Assembly: GCA_000785145.2 (NCBI GenBank)
Contig: JSZA02000050.1
Span: forward strand, 1-42,499
From: Candidatus Thiomargarita nelsonii
Lineage (GTDB): Bacteria > Pseudomonadota > Gammaproteobacteria > Beggiatoales > Beggiatoaceae
Length of the DNA: 42,499 nucleotides
Reading direction: 5' to 3'
A program made the translations under genes and the position numbers. Below, in pieces: positions 25,531-33,117 of this stretch (positions within the stretch are counted from its first letter, which is position 1; each line of letters begins with the position of its first letter). The notes under the pieces were generated by a model, which saw nothing but the letters and a program-made list of their open reading frames with translations, had not been told where the DNA came from and searched no databases.

Positions 25531-26393
25531 TTGTAGTAGCTTGGAAAGTTGTTATTGTATAATAATTTCCACCAATCAAAAGCATTTTTGACATCATTCT
25601 CTCTCGCTGCAACTGCCTTTGTAGCGCGAGACAAAGCTGTAGCAAGTTTAGATTTTGCCTCTTTTAACTTTGCAGGCGTAGAGCATGGATGAATATAGCC
25701 CGATATTCCCATGGGGTCTTGCATTTTTGCCAACTGGTTATCGGACAAAAAATTGAAAATTCGCTTTATATCTTTGTCATAGACAATAGACGATTTCTGC
25801 TCTGCATATCTTGCTACACGTAACTCCAAATAAAAAGATGAAATTGGTACCTGCCGATAGTATTTCCACGCTTTAATAAATCGAACCAGAGGTTTGACCT
25901 TTCCATTCAATTTGTTATCAATCTTTCTAACATATTCGTTATGAGCATCTGGACTTGAACGCATCCATCCCCCATAGCAATCTGGAATATTATAGGTTCG
26001 ATAGCCGCTTTTTGAAGTATCAATCAAAGCAGGTACCACTTCTGTCGATTCTTTGGCTTCTGTACCAAAGGGAACTTTAACCGCAGGACAACTCACTCGC
26101 ACTCTTGTTCTTGGAAAGCGTCCATCCAGTGCGTTTCTCACCTGAGTTAGAAGAAATGTTCTAGAATTTGGGCTGAAATTAGGAATACAAACAAAATAAT
26201 CAACATCGCTATGTCCAGAAATGCTTGTACCATTTCCAAAAGAACCACTCCGAAAAAACTCTCTAAAATTGAAATTGGATTTAAGACAGGCTTTAATAGA
26301 AGCGCGATGATTCTTAGCAGTCTTGGATTCTACAGACGTAGGAGTAAGTTTTGAAAGAAAATTCGTAAAACCTTTGTTTATCGTTCTTGGCAT
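25527..26393 (-). CDS. SMODS-family CD-NTase (cyclic oligonucleotide synthase), CBASS
   Basis: From the ATG at 26393 (AGGA 7 bp upstream) the product is 288 aa. The nucleotidyltransferase signature is GSFGNGTSISGHSDVDYFV, with the two metal-binding Asp in the DVD triplet at about residue 63-65. A third carboxylate is offered by TEVVPAL about 53 residues later. A helical C-terminal lobe follows, as in the SMODS clade (DncV-like). It should make a cyclic di- or oligonucleotide when phage infection is sensed, activating the downstream 4TM protein. No Cap2/Cap3 or HORMA/TRIP13 genes are present, so this would be a minimal two-gene type I CBASS. It lies 85 bp after mod, inside the restriction-modification operon. 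Confidence 0.88.
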   Translation of the reverse strand: MPRTINKGFTNFLSKLTPTSVESKTAKNHRASIKACLKSNFNFREFFRSGSFGNGTSISGHSDVDYFVCIPNFSPNSRTFLLTQVRNALDGRFPRTRVRVSCPAVKVPFGTEAKESTEVVPALIDTSKSGYRTYNIPDCYGGWMRSSPDAHNEYVRKIDNKLNGKVKPLVRFIKAWKYYRQVPISSFYLELRVARYAEQKSSIVYDKDIKRIFNFLSDNQLAKMQDPMGISGYIHPCSTPAKLKEAKSKLATALSRATKAVAARENDVKNAFDWWKLLYNNNFPSYYK

Positions 26394-26478
26394 TTTCAAA
26401 TCCTGTAAATTAAATCAGTTAAATAACTACATGGTATGGATTAGATTAATCTGGTTGTTTTACAACTAAAATCAAGGT

Positions 26479-28446
26479 TCAGACAATAATCTCTAACAAC
26501 TTAGTCGTATCATTCCCCAAAAGATCTATCACTTTCACTACAACCGTATAAGTCCCCTTTTCTTGATAATAATGAGCAACGGTTAAATCAATCTCCGGCT
26601 TTTTTTTGGTACGATAACTTTGCCATTCATTATGAAAGGTGTCATCGTGATAATTAAAATCCACCGCCCAATAATCAATCCATTGGCTCCAATGGGTAAT
26701 GGCTTGCATCACGTTTTTGGGAACATCATCGGGTAGCACAATAAAATTGTTCAGCGTGAGGGTTAAGCGTTGATGCTTTTTATTGACTTTGGCACTGACA
26801 TCAAGGGCTGCGAGTTCAAAAAAGCTAATATCGCCCTGATCAACGGCGCGTTTGTCTAACACTTCACGGGGAATTTTTTTAAACTTCAAATCGACGTTAT
26901 TGGCAGCGGCAAATTGGCGAGCGGTTTCATTGAGTTCAAAGGCAAATTCCCAGCCCAAAATATCCAAACCATTATTGCCACCCTTTTTCCAGAGTTCTTG
27001 CACAATGTTTTTCACATCGCCGAGGGCAACGGGCGCGTCAACGGAGCCAATATGCACCATGCGCCCTTTTTTTACTCCGTGCAACCAAGTATAACCGTCA
27101 ATTTTTTCGGCATGATAGAGATTTAAAATAAATTGCCGATAACTTTTTTCTTGGCTGATGCGATCTTGAGGATTAGTAAATTCGCTACTCATCCAATGTT
27201 GCCGCTCATATTTACCTAAGTTTTGGACGATAAATGGTTTGACATCGGGATTGCTTAATAGGCGTTTGCGGGTGGTGTGAGTGGCAAAACGACCTAAATC
27301 ACAGGCAATCCAGCGGCGGCCTAATTTTTCCGCGACGGCGGAGGTGGTGCCGCTGCCACAAAAGCAGTCTAAGACTAAATCGCCTTTGTTGGAGGAGGCT
27401 TTGATGATACGTTCTAGGAGTGCTTCGGGTTTTTGTGTTGCATAACCTACATGTTCATGAGCTTGAGAATTGATAACATAAATATCTGTCCATAAATTTT
27501 GAATAGGTTGCCCCTCATATTCATCTAAAAACGTTTTCCTTCTAATCCGTTTGGATTTATCAGGAGGAAAATATAGTTTCCCCAATCTATCCCATTTCCG
27601 CATAGTTTCTATGGAAAATGCCCATCCTTTTTGTGGTGGTTTATAACCGTTATACTCATAAATTAAACTTGGTGTTGGAGAAGAAGATGGATTTGTTATA
27701 GGGTCTCGACTATATAAACGACCATCGCCATCATCATAAACAAACCTTTGTTTTATATATTGTTGTGCTTCCTCTGATTCTTTAGTACGCAAAGGGTTAA
27801 AAATGTAGTCATCTGTTTTTACATATAAAAAAATTATATCTGTGATGCTACCATAAGATTTAAAATTGTTGAGTGTTCCACCTCTACGTTTCCAAACAAT
27901 CTCATTTCTAAAATTTTCATAACCAAAAACTTCATCCAACACGCATTTAGCATAATGTGCCACATGCCAATCCAAATGCACATAAACACTCCCATCCTCC
28001 GCCAACAACTCCCGCAATAACAACACAGTTTCATAAAACCACTGCAAATAAGAATCTAGCCCCTTGCCCCACGTATCCCGATAAGCCTTTTGCTCAATAA
28101 TACTTGGTTGTTTAACAAAACTGGTGGCGTTTTCTGTCTTGTGCGGGTGAATTTTAGCCGTAAACGAAAAATCGGCTCCCGTATCAAAGGGCGGATCGAT
28201 ATAAATCAAATTAATTTTGCCAGCAAATTCGGGTAATAATGCCGGCAACACATATTTTTTATCACCCCAAATCAAGCGATTGCGCCACTCCGTCGGTTTG
28301 CCTTGAGCAAATAAGTCAAGCGTTCTTATCCGTTCTTGTGCTGATTCATTGACGGTTTCAATGGTTTGAAAGGGTAAGGCAATACGGAGCGGGGCATTTT
28401 TTTTGCCATCCTTGTTATATTTGCCTTGCCAAGTGAGTTCTGTCAC
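26479..28446 (-). CDS. Type III DNA methyltransferase (Mod)
   Basis: The 655-aa protein is an N6-adenine/N4-cytosine methyltransferase of beta class. The catalytic motif DPPFDTG lies at 84-90, before the S-adenosylmethionine-binding motif LDCFCGSGTT (359-368), with a large central recognition region between. Length and order fit type III Mod subunits, which set specificity for both methylation and cleavage. A GTG start is preceded by GGAG 9 bp upstream. It is the first gene of the mod / CD-NTase / S-4TM / res array. A fragment of a second copy (EFTNPQDRIS region) lies at about 29240-29327. Confidence 0.93.
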   Translation of the reverse strand: MTELTWQGKYNKDGKKNAPLRIALPFQTIETVNESAQERIRTLDLFAQGKPTEWRNRLIWGDKKYVLPALLPEFAGKINLIYIDPPFDTGADFSFTAKIHPHKTENATSFVKQPSIIEQKAYRDTWGKGLDSYLQWFYETVLLLRELLAEDGSVYVHLDWHVAHYAKCVLDEVFGYENFRNEIVWKRRGGTLNNFKSYGSITDIIFLYVKTDDYIFNPLRTKESEEAQQYIKQRFVYDDGDGRLYSRDPITNPSSSPTPSLIYEYNGYKPPQKGWAFSIETMRKWDRLGKLYFPPDKSKRIRRKTFLDEYEGQPIQNLWTDIYVINSQAHEHVGYATQKPEALLERIIKASSNKGDLVLDCFCGSGTTSAVAEKLGRRWIACDLGRFATHTTRKRLLSNPDVKPFIVQNLGKYERQHWMSSEFTNPQDRISQEKSYRQFILNLYHAEKIDGYTWLHGVKKGRMVHIGSVDAPVALGDVKNIVQELWKKGGNNGLDILGWEFAFELNETARQFAAANNVDLKFKKIPREVLDKRAVDQGDISFFELAALDVSAKVNKKHQRLTLTLNNFIVLPDDVPKNVMQAITHWSQWIDYWAVDFNYHDDTFHNEWQSYRTKKKPEIDLTVAHYYQEKGTYTVVVKVIDLLGNDTTKLLEIIV

Positions 28447-28483
28447 GATTAAATTCTCCGCTAAAGAAAAAACATCTTGAAGG

Positions 28484-28696
28484 ATTCATGGGGACAAGTG
28501 GAGAACAAATCAAGGCTTGGGGATACACAAAATAAATTTATAGGTTAGAAATTCGACGCGGAGCAAAGAGGCAGGCATTCCTTTGCCTCGCGCTCATCGA
28601 GCCGACACAAGTTTTTTTTAAGGTTGGTATCAAAAAAATCCGATTTTTTAAAAAAATCGGATTTATTTTTAAGCCAGTGTCAGTATTCAAAAAAAT
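28484..28696. repeat. Long direct repeat, left copy (leader of mod)
   Basis: Four blocks occur here in the same order and orientation as at 32728-33040: a 64-bp block starting ATTCATGGGGACAAGTGGAG (two mismatches), a block CTTTGCCTCGCGCTCATCGA, a hairpin of ATCCGATTTTTT with its complement (28632-28664), and AAGCCAGTGTCAGTAT. The left copy has about 28 bp extra between the first two blocks. The hairpin is terminator-like. The remainder up to 28822 contains GTGTCGGCTCGATGAGCGC repeat fragments and no gene. Confidence 0.85.
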
Positions 28697-28822
28697 AGAA
28701 GGCTCAAGTTGGAAAGACACTTGTGTCGGCTCGATGAGCGCGAGGCAAAGGAACGATAAATATTTAAGTATTTGAAATAAAATAATATTTGTAGGGTGGG
28801 TAGAGCGAAAGCGGGAGGAAGT

Positions 28823-28952
28823 GGCGGGTACGCAGGGGGCGGTGGAGACTCGTTCTTGTATGTTGAGGAGAGCGGGTTGCGAGGTGGTAGATTTTGTTGA
28901 TTTTCGCTTTTTTCTTGGCATATTCGATTAGTTTTTTAGTTACGGAAATTTT
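28823..28952 (-). pseudogene. Relic of a second S-4TM/res junction
   Basis: This strand carries the last codons of an S-4TM-like gene (KFP-stop), the same spacer, and the first 33 codons of a res gene (MPRKKRKSTKS, LLNIQERVSTAPCVP). It is closely similar to 24485-24614. The homology stops abruptly at 28823 after the VPA codons. It therefore marks a deleted duplicate of the operon and codes for nothing functional. Confidence 0.85.
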
Positions 28953-28986
28953 ATCGTTCCAACGCTGGAGCGTTGGAATGATAAAA

Positions 28987-29229
28987 TTATTTACATTTGT
29001 AGTTACAAACGTTTTCGCAAGGTATCTCGTCTTTGTCACGATCTAATTTTGAGTTATCACAATATTTGAATTTGTAGCAAGCCTCGTCGCAAGATACCAT
29101 GTCTTTGCAGTATTTTCCTGAGCAGTCAATTTTTTGTGCAGTGCTAGGTTTTTTAGCGGGCTCGTTAGTTGTCGCGTAAGCCTCGCATAAAACGAGTAAA
29201 CAGAAAATTGCTAGTATGCGTGTCATCAT
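28987..29229 (-). CDS. Secreted Excalibur-domain protein
   Basis: This 80-aa protein has a signal peptide (MTRILAIFCLLVLCEAYA, cleavage around residue 20) and a Cys-rich C-terminal domain: DCSGKYCKDMVSCDEACYKF followed by LDRDKDEIPCENVC. The latter is the DxDxDxxPCE calcium-binding signature of Excalibur domains, often found beside secreted nucleases. The second Met (29226) has better spacing from AGGA. It lies between relics of mod and of the 4TM-res junction, the position that CBASS occupies in the intact operon. Its function is unknown. Confidence 0.75.
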   Translation of the reverse strand: MMTRILAIFCLLVLCEAYATTNEPAKKPSTAQKIDCSGKYCKDMVSCDEACYKFKYCDNSKLDRDKDEIPCENVCNYKCK

Positions 29230-29239
29230 TGTCCTAATA

Positions 29240-29327
29240 TTTTTTTTTCTTAGGTGATGTGATCTTGGGGATTGGTAAATTCGCTACTCATCCAATGTTG
29301 CCGCTCATATTTACCTAAGTTTTGGAC
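29240..29327 (-). pseudogene. Relic of a second mod gene
   Basis: About 88 bp, closely similar to 27141-27227 of the intact mod gene, encode the piece around YERQHWMSSEFTNPQDRI. The homology ends abruptly on both sides. Together with the relic at 28823-28952 it shows that a mod...res unit once stood here. Confidence 0.85.
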
Positions 29328-29359
29328 GCTTAAAATGTCTAGGAGTTAAAGCACACTCG

Positions 29360-30328
29360 CTATTTATATTTAACCGTACTTAGATGAGAACCAATATACC
29401 CGACATAAATTGTGTGACTTTCTTCATTAGGATAAAAATGAAAACGTAAATCCCCCGTCTTAATATGTTTTTCAAATAATTCTTTTTTTTTATTGGGTAA
29501 TCTGAATTTACGTTGTCTACCATATTTTTTAAGTGTACCTTCTGATTCGCCACTGACATTAAGTCCATATTGCTTGGCAATCTGATCACTGTATGAGCCA
29601 TTTTGCCAATTTTGGGCATATTCATTGAGTTGTTTTAGTTTTTCAATTATTTGGTCAAAAAATTTTGATTGAATTCCTAAGTGAGTTAATTGTTTTTCTA
29701 CTTCACCACATAAAACTAAATGAGGAAAAAATTCTTTTCTTTGTTTCCATAAATCTTGACTTTTTTGGAGACTTTCCCGCTTTTTCTGTTCAAACCAAGC
29801 TTGATGTTTCTCTAAATGTGCTGGTTTTGATGCATGTTTAACCGCTATCTCTTTAGTGACGACATCACTACCCTCTTCAGTTAAATAATAATATTCAACG
29901 TTTTTTATTTCATCAGTATCCCATAAATCATGGGACAAAAAACTCACACAAAGCGTTTCTAATAAGTAAGCAGCCCCTAATCCATCAGCGAATTGTGTTT
30001 GATGATTGATTTCTATTTTAAATTCTGACCGTTCATTACGTTCTTTTTCAAAGGGATAATCATCTGTTATTAGAGGTGTTTTAGTTATTATTTCTCGAAA
30101 TTGATTTTTGACATCTTCCTCTGAGTCTTGCAACCATTGTGATACTGTGTAATCTGGAGCTATTGGCAAGTCATAAAGACTTTTTCCAATATTTTCATGT
30201 AAATGAAGTGCTTTAAAACCTAATTCGCGGGCTTTGAAGCAAATGTTTATAAAAGTCGCTAAATGCTCTTTAGCTTCAGTTATCGTTGCAAAAGGGCTTG
30301 AGAGTTCATTAAAAATGTAAATATCCAT
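29360..30328 (-). CDS. Hypothetical protein, third gene of the DUF262/ATPase operon
   Basis: This 322-aa soluble protein is unrecognised. Residues 1-180 are mixed alpha/beta (MDIYIFNELSSPF...), with a short conserved-looking FADGLGAAYLLETLCVSFLSHDLW segment. The middle (about 180-240) is strongly helical and charged. The last 50 residues are basic and strand-rich (RKFRLPNKKKELFEKHIKTG, then RFHFYPNEESHTIYVGYIG), faintly like the end of RelE-type RNases, but no catalytic set can be named. It follows the ATPase gene by 6 bp, so it belongs to the same transcript and may be the effector. Confidence 0.6.
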   Translation of the reverse strand: MDIYIFNELSSPFATITEAKEHLATFINICFKARELGFKALHLHENIGKSLYDLPIAPDYTVSQWLQDSEEDVKNQFREIITKTPLITDDYPFEKERNERSEFKIEINHQTQFADGLGAAYLLETLCVSFLSHDLWDTDEIKNVEYYYLTEEGSDVVTKEIAVKHASKPAHLEKHQAWFEQKKRESLQKSQDLWKQRKEFFPHLVLCGEVEKQLTHLGIQSKFFDQIIEKLKQLNEYAQNWQNGSYSDQIAKQYGLNVSGESEGTLKKYGRQRKFRLPNKKKELFEKHIKTGDLRFHFYPNEESHTIYVGYIGSHLSTVKYK

Positions 30329-30334
30329 AGCGTG

Positions 30335-31450
30335 TTATTTCAATAATTCATCTAACTGATTACCCCATTCATCAAAAAAGCCCGGTGGCCATTTATTAAT
30401 TCGACCATTTTCATCTATGATCGGTTGAATAATATCGGTGCAATGTTCATCAGTTTCCCAATGGCGCTCAAAAAAGAAAATACCAACCTTTTCCGGTGAA
30501 ATTAACTGTTGTTTGGTGGCGACACGCACGCCATTGAGGACATGATCACTATGGGTTTCAATGAACAGTTGTACTCCCTGTTCTGCCGCTTGTGCAAACA
30601 ATTTTCCTAACCGAGCTTGCCCTTGTGGATGTAAATGGGATTCGGGATTTTCAATAATCAGTAAGTCGCCCGGACTGGCAAACAAAACGGCTGTAACGAC
30701 GGGTAAGACGTAAGTCAAGCCAAACCCGACGTTGGTGGGTTTCATATCCTCGGTAAATTCTTCACCGACTTCAAACTTATACGATAATCGGGCAATTTCA
30801 AATTCATCATATAAAACAGAAGTTAAGCGAACATTGGGCGTAATTTCTCCCAACCAAGCATCTAGTTGGGCGAGTAATGCCAAAGAGTTTGCTTTTGGAT
30901 GCGCTAAGGCTTTTATGGGAATATCTTTGCGTTGATTTTTTGCAATAAAATGCGTCGTAAATTCGCCGTGATTGCCCAAGGTATGGATTTGTTCAATATG
31001 ATAAGCGGAAGCTGGAAAAAATGTTTTGGGACTCACTCTTTCCGTGTTTAAATATTGCCACCTATCCTGAAATAAGGCTTGTTGCCACACTTTTTGATCA
31101 GAGACTTGGAGTTGATGGGTGGGCAATAAATCCAATTCATCGCGTGATTGAAATTCACCACGCAGTTCTATTTCTTCATCCCATTCGACTTCAAAGGTAA
31201 TAAGCTTTTCTGCGGTACCATACATGGCATAAGCGTCTTTGCCTTTGCCAATTTCAATATATTCACCATTTAACAACAATCCTTTATCTAATAAGGTCTT
31301 TTGTCGATAAGATTGCCGGAGCAATAATAAGCTTTGCAGAAAGGTCGATTTACCCATGCCATTCAAACCAGTGAAAATATTGAGTTGGCAGGGCGGTATT
31401 TCAGCTTCAGAAAAAGCTTTGAAGTTTTGTAAGTAAATATTCGTGATCAT
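30335..31450 (-). CDS. AAA ATPase with C-terminal DUF3696-like domain
   Basis: This 371-aa SMC/OLD-like ATPase has Walker A FTGLNGMGKST (26-36), an ABC-type signature region NVGFGLTYVLPVV, Walker B with LLIIENPESHLHP, and FIETHSDHVLNGVR. The C-terminal stretch IIDENGRINKWPPGFFDEWG is typical of DUF3696 proteins. No Toprim domain is attached, so it is not an OLD nuclease by itself. It overlaps the DUF262 gene by 4 bp and is followed after 6 bp by the 322-aa gene. It is probably the energy-using or sensing part of a three-gene defence-like system. Confidence 0.87.
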   Translation of the reverse strand: MITNIYLQNFKAFSEAEIPPCQLNIFTGLNGMGKSTFLQSLLLLRQSYRQKTLLDKGLLLNGEYIEIGKGKDAYAMYGTAEKLITFEVEWDEEIELRGEFQSRDELDLLPTHQLQVSDQKVWQQALFQDRWQYLNTERVSPKTFFPASAYHIEQIHTLGNHGEFTTHFIAKNQRKDIPIKALAHPKANSLALLAQLDAWLGEITPNVRLTSVLYDEFEIARLSYKFEVGEEFTEDMKPTNVGFGLTYVLPVVTAVLFASPGDLLIIENPESHLHPQGQARLGKLFAQAAEQGVQLFIETHSDHVLNGVRVATKQQLISPEKVGIFFFERHWETDEHCTDIIQPIIDENGRINKWPPGFFDEWGNQLDELLK

Positions 31451-32550
31451 GAGGTATATTTTTTTATCAGCGATTCAATGGTTTCAAATCTTTTTATCAC
31501 CAGCTTTTTACCCCAACTTGAACGAGAAACTGATTTAAAAAAATTCTCATCGGTTTTCAACAAGGATTTTAATTTTTTAATTAGCTGATATTTTGATGAT
31601 AATAAACGTTTAATGTCGCGTTCACTCAATTGTCCAATGAGTACAGTCCACACTTCAAATAATGCACCGTTTTGTCTTTTATGACCATCAAGGATGGATT
31701 TACTAAAAATATGTTCACCAAATAATGCATGGCAAACTTGCAATGCTTTCCAAAGATTATTTTCAAATTGTTCTCGTTGTGCCTGACTCAGAGTGGCTAA
31801 ATTTTCCATTGCTTCATCAAGAAACAAGGTAAAATTGGGGTTCTTATATTCTTGATAAGGTGTCATGGAAAAAGCTAAATAACGCAAAATTAATTCACGC
31901 GCTTGCATTCGATTGTCATTAAGACGAATAATGTTGGTAAAGCGACTATCTTTAACCAATTTGTTAAGATAATCAGTTGATTGTCCCTGATTAAGTACCT
32001 GACGTATTTCTTGTGTGGTTAAAATAAGCCCACCGGTATTGATTCGCCGAAAAATATCATATTTTACTCTTTTTGGCGTTCCCGGTTTGATCAAATAGGT
32101 GGTGACTTGATAACGTGCCATTTTTCTTTGGAGAATATGGCTTAATTGTTCATAAGTTTTACCATTGAGATCAGTCAGTATCTCTAAACCTTGTAAGGTT
32201 AATTTATCCTTCTTATCAATCATAAAGCGTTTAAATGTCGAAAGCCGTTGTAAGCCATCAACAATGAGCCATCTATTATCATCAGATGCGTCAAAATAAA
32301 AGACGGGTAAAGGTAAGCGCAATAAAATAGATTCGATGAGCCGACTCATGACGGATTGAGTCCATAAGTTACCGCTCCTTTGAAATTCGGTATTCATATC
32401 AATGGCTTTATCTTCAATCATGCCAATAATCGTTGATAAACTATTTTGTTCGATAGCAATATCAATATCTTTAGGCTCAAAGGGAGGAACGATGTTTTCT
32501 GAAGCGACCTCAAATTCTTCAACTTCCATTAATTCATTATTTGGCATCAT
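31447..32550 (-). CDS. DUF262 (GmrS-like ParB/sulfiredoxin-fold) protein
   Basis: The 367-aa protein carries the DUF262 motifs TEFQRSGNLWTQSVMSRLIE, DGLQRLSTF (98-106) and IFRRINTGG. In GmrSD-type enzymes and related families this domain binds and hydrolyses NTP. The DUF1524/HNH domain of full GmrSD enzymes is missing; the rest is helical. It is the first gene of an overlapping operon with the DUF3696 ATPase and the 322-aa protein, preceded by a repeat-filled 567-bp gap. A defence role is inferred from the family and the island. Confidence 0.87.
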   Translation of the reverse strand: MMPNNELMEVEEFEVASENIVPPFEPKDIDIAIEQNSLSTIIGMIEDKAIDMNTEFQRSGNLWTQSVMSRLIESILLRLPLPVFYFDASDDNRWLIVDGLQRLSTFKRFMIDKKDKLTLQGLEILTDLNGKTYEQLSHILQRKMARYQVTTYLIKPGTPKRVKYDIFRRINTGGLILTTQEIRQVLNQGQSTDYLNKLVKDSRFTNIIRLNDNRMQARELILRYLAFSMTPYQEYKNPNFTLFLDEAMENLATLSQAQREQFENNLWKALQVCHALFGEHIFSKSILDGHKRQNGALFEVWTVLIGQLSERDIKRLLSSKYQLIKKLKSLLKTDENFFKSVSRSSWGKKLVIKRFETIESLIKKYTS

Positions 32551-32599
32551 ATTCTATACTTATTTAAGAAATCATGGGGACAACATTTTGTCTGGTTAT

Positions 32600-32655
32600 T
32601 TGGAGTCCAAAGCTTTAGCTTTGGAACTCAGCCAAAGCTAAAGCTTTGGACTCCA
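32600..32655. repeat. Palindromic repeat, 'AAAGCTTTAGCTTT' family
   Basis: Two facing units, GGAGTCCAAAGCTTTAGCTT and its mirror, are separated by a short spacer upstream of the DUF262 gene. Related paired units lie at 19029-19088 and 36645-36713, there within TA-flanked elements; here I see no TA element ends. Confidence 0.8.
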
Positions 32656-32727
32656 AGTGACAAAGTTTAGTGATGCAAAGCGTCTCTTATAAGGTGATAA
32701 AATATTGTAAAGGAATGTTTTTTTAAA

Positions 32728-33040
32728 ATTCATGGGGATAAGTGGACAACAAATCAAGGCTTGGGGATACACAAAATAAATTTATAGGTTATACATTCCT
32801 TTGCCTCGCGCTCATCGAGCCGACACAAGTTTTTTAAGGAGTCCAAGATTTATCTTGGATGTCTCGTCCAAAATAAATTTTGGACTCCATCGCTAAAGGA
32901 GTCCAATATTTATCTTGGGCGCCTCGTCCAAAATGGAGTTGTGTCGGCTCGATGAGCACTGAGTGTGGGAACGATAAAATATCAAAAAAAAATCCGATTT
33001 TTTAAAAAAATCGGATTTTTAAGCCGGTGTCGGTATCAAA
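32728..33040. repeat. Long direct repeat, right copy, with inserted palindromic units
   Basis: It shares four ordered blocks with 28484-28696 (leader block from 32728, GCGCTCATCGAGCCGACAC, the ATCCGATTTTTT hairpin at 32984-33020, and AAGCCGGTGTCGGTAT). Two CAAGATTTATCTTGG-family units are inserted at about 32837-32940. Beyond it, 33075-33103 is a fragment of the GTAGGGGCAATCC core. No gene is seen between 32551 and 33117. Confidence 0.82.
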
Positions 33041-33117
33041 ATTGTATCGGCTCGATAAGCGCAGGAACGAGAAACAGTAGGGGCAATCCCTTGTGGTTGC
33101 CCTTAACGGAACACGCG

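Noticed and set aside
28538..28921. 127-codon frame starting MPRKKRKS
   Set aside because: Only the first 33 codons match Res; the rest is translation of repeats and hairpin DNA, so it is treated as a relic.
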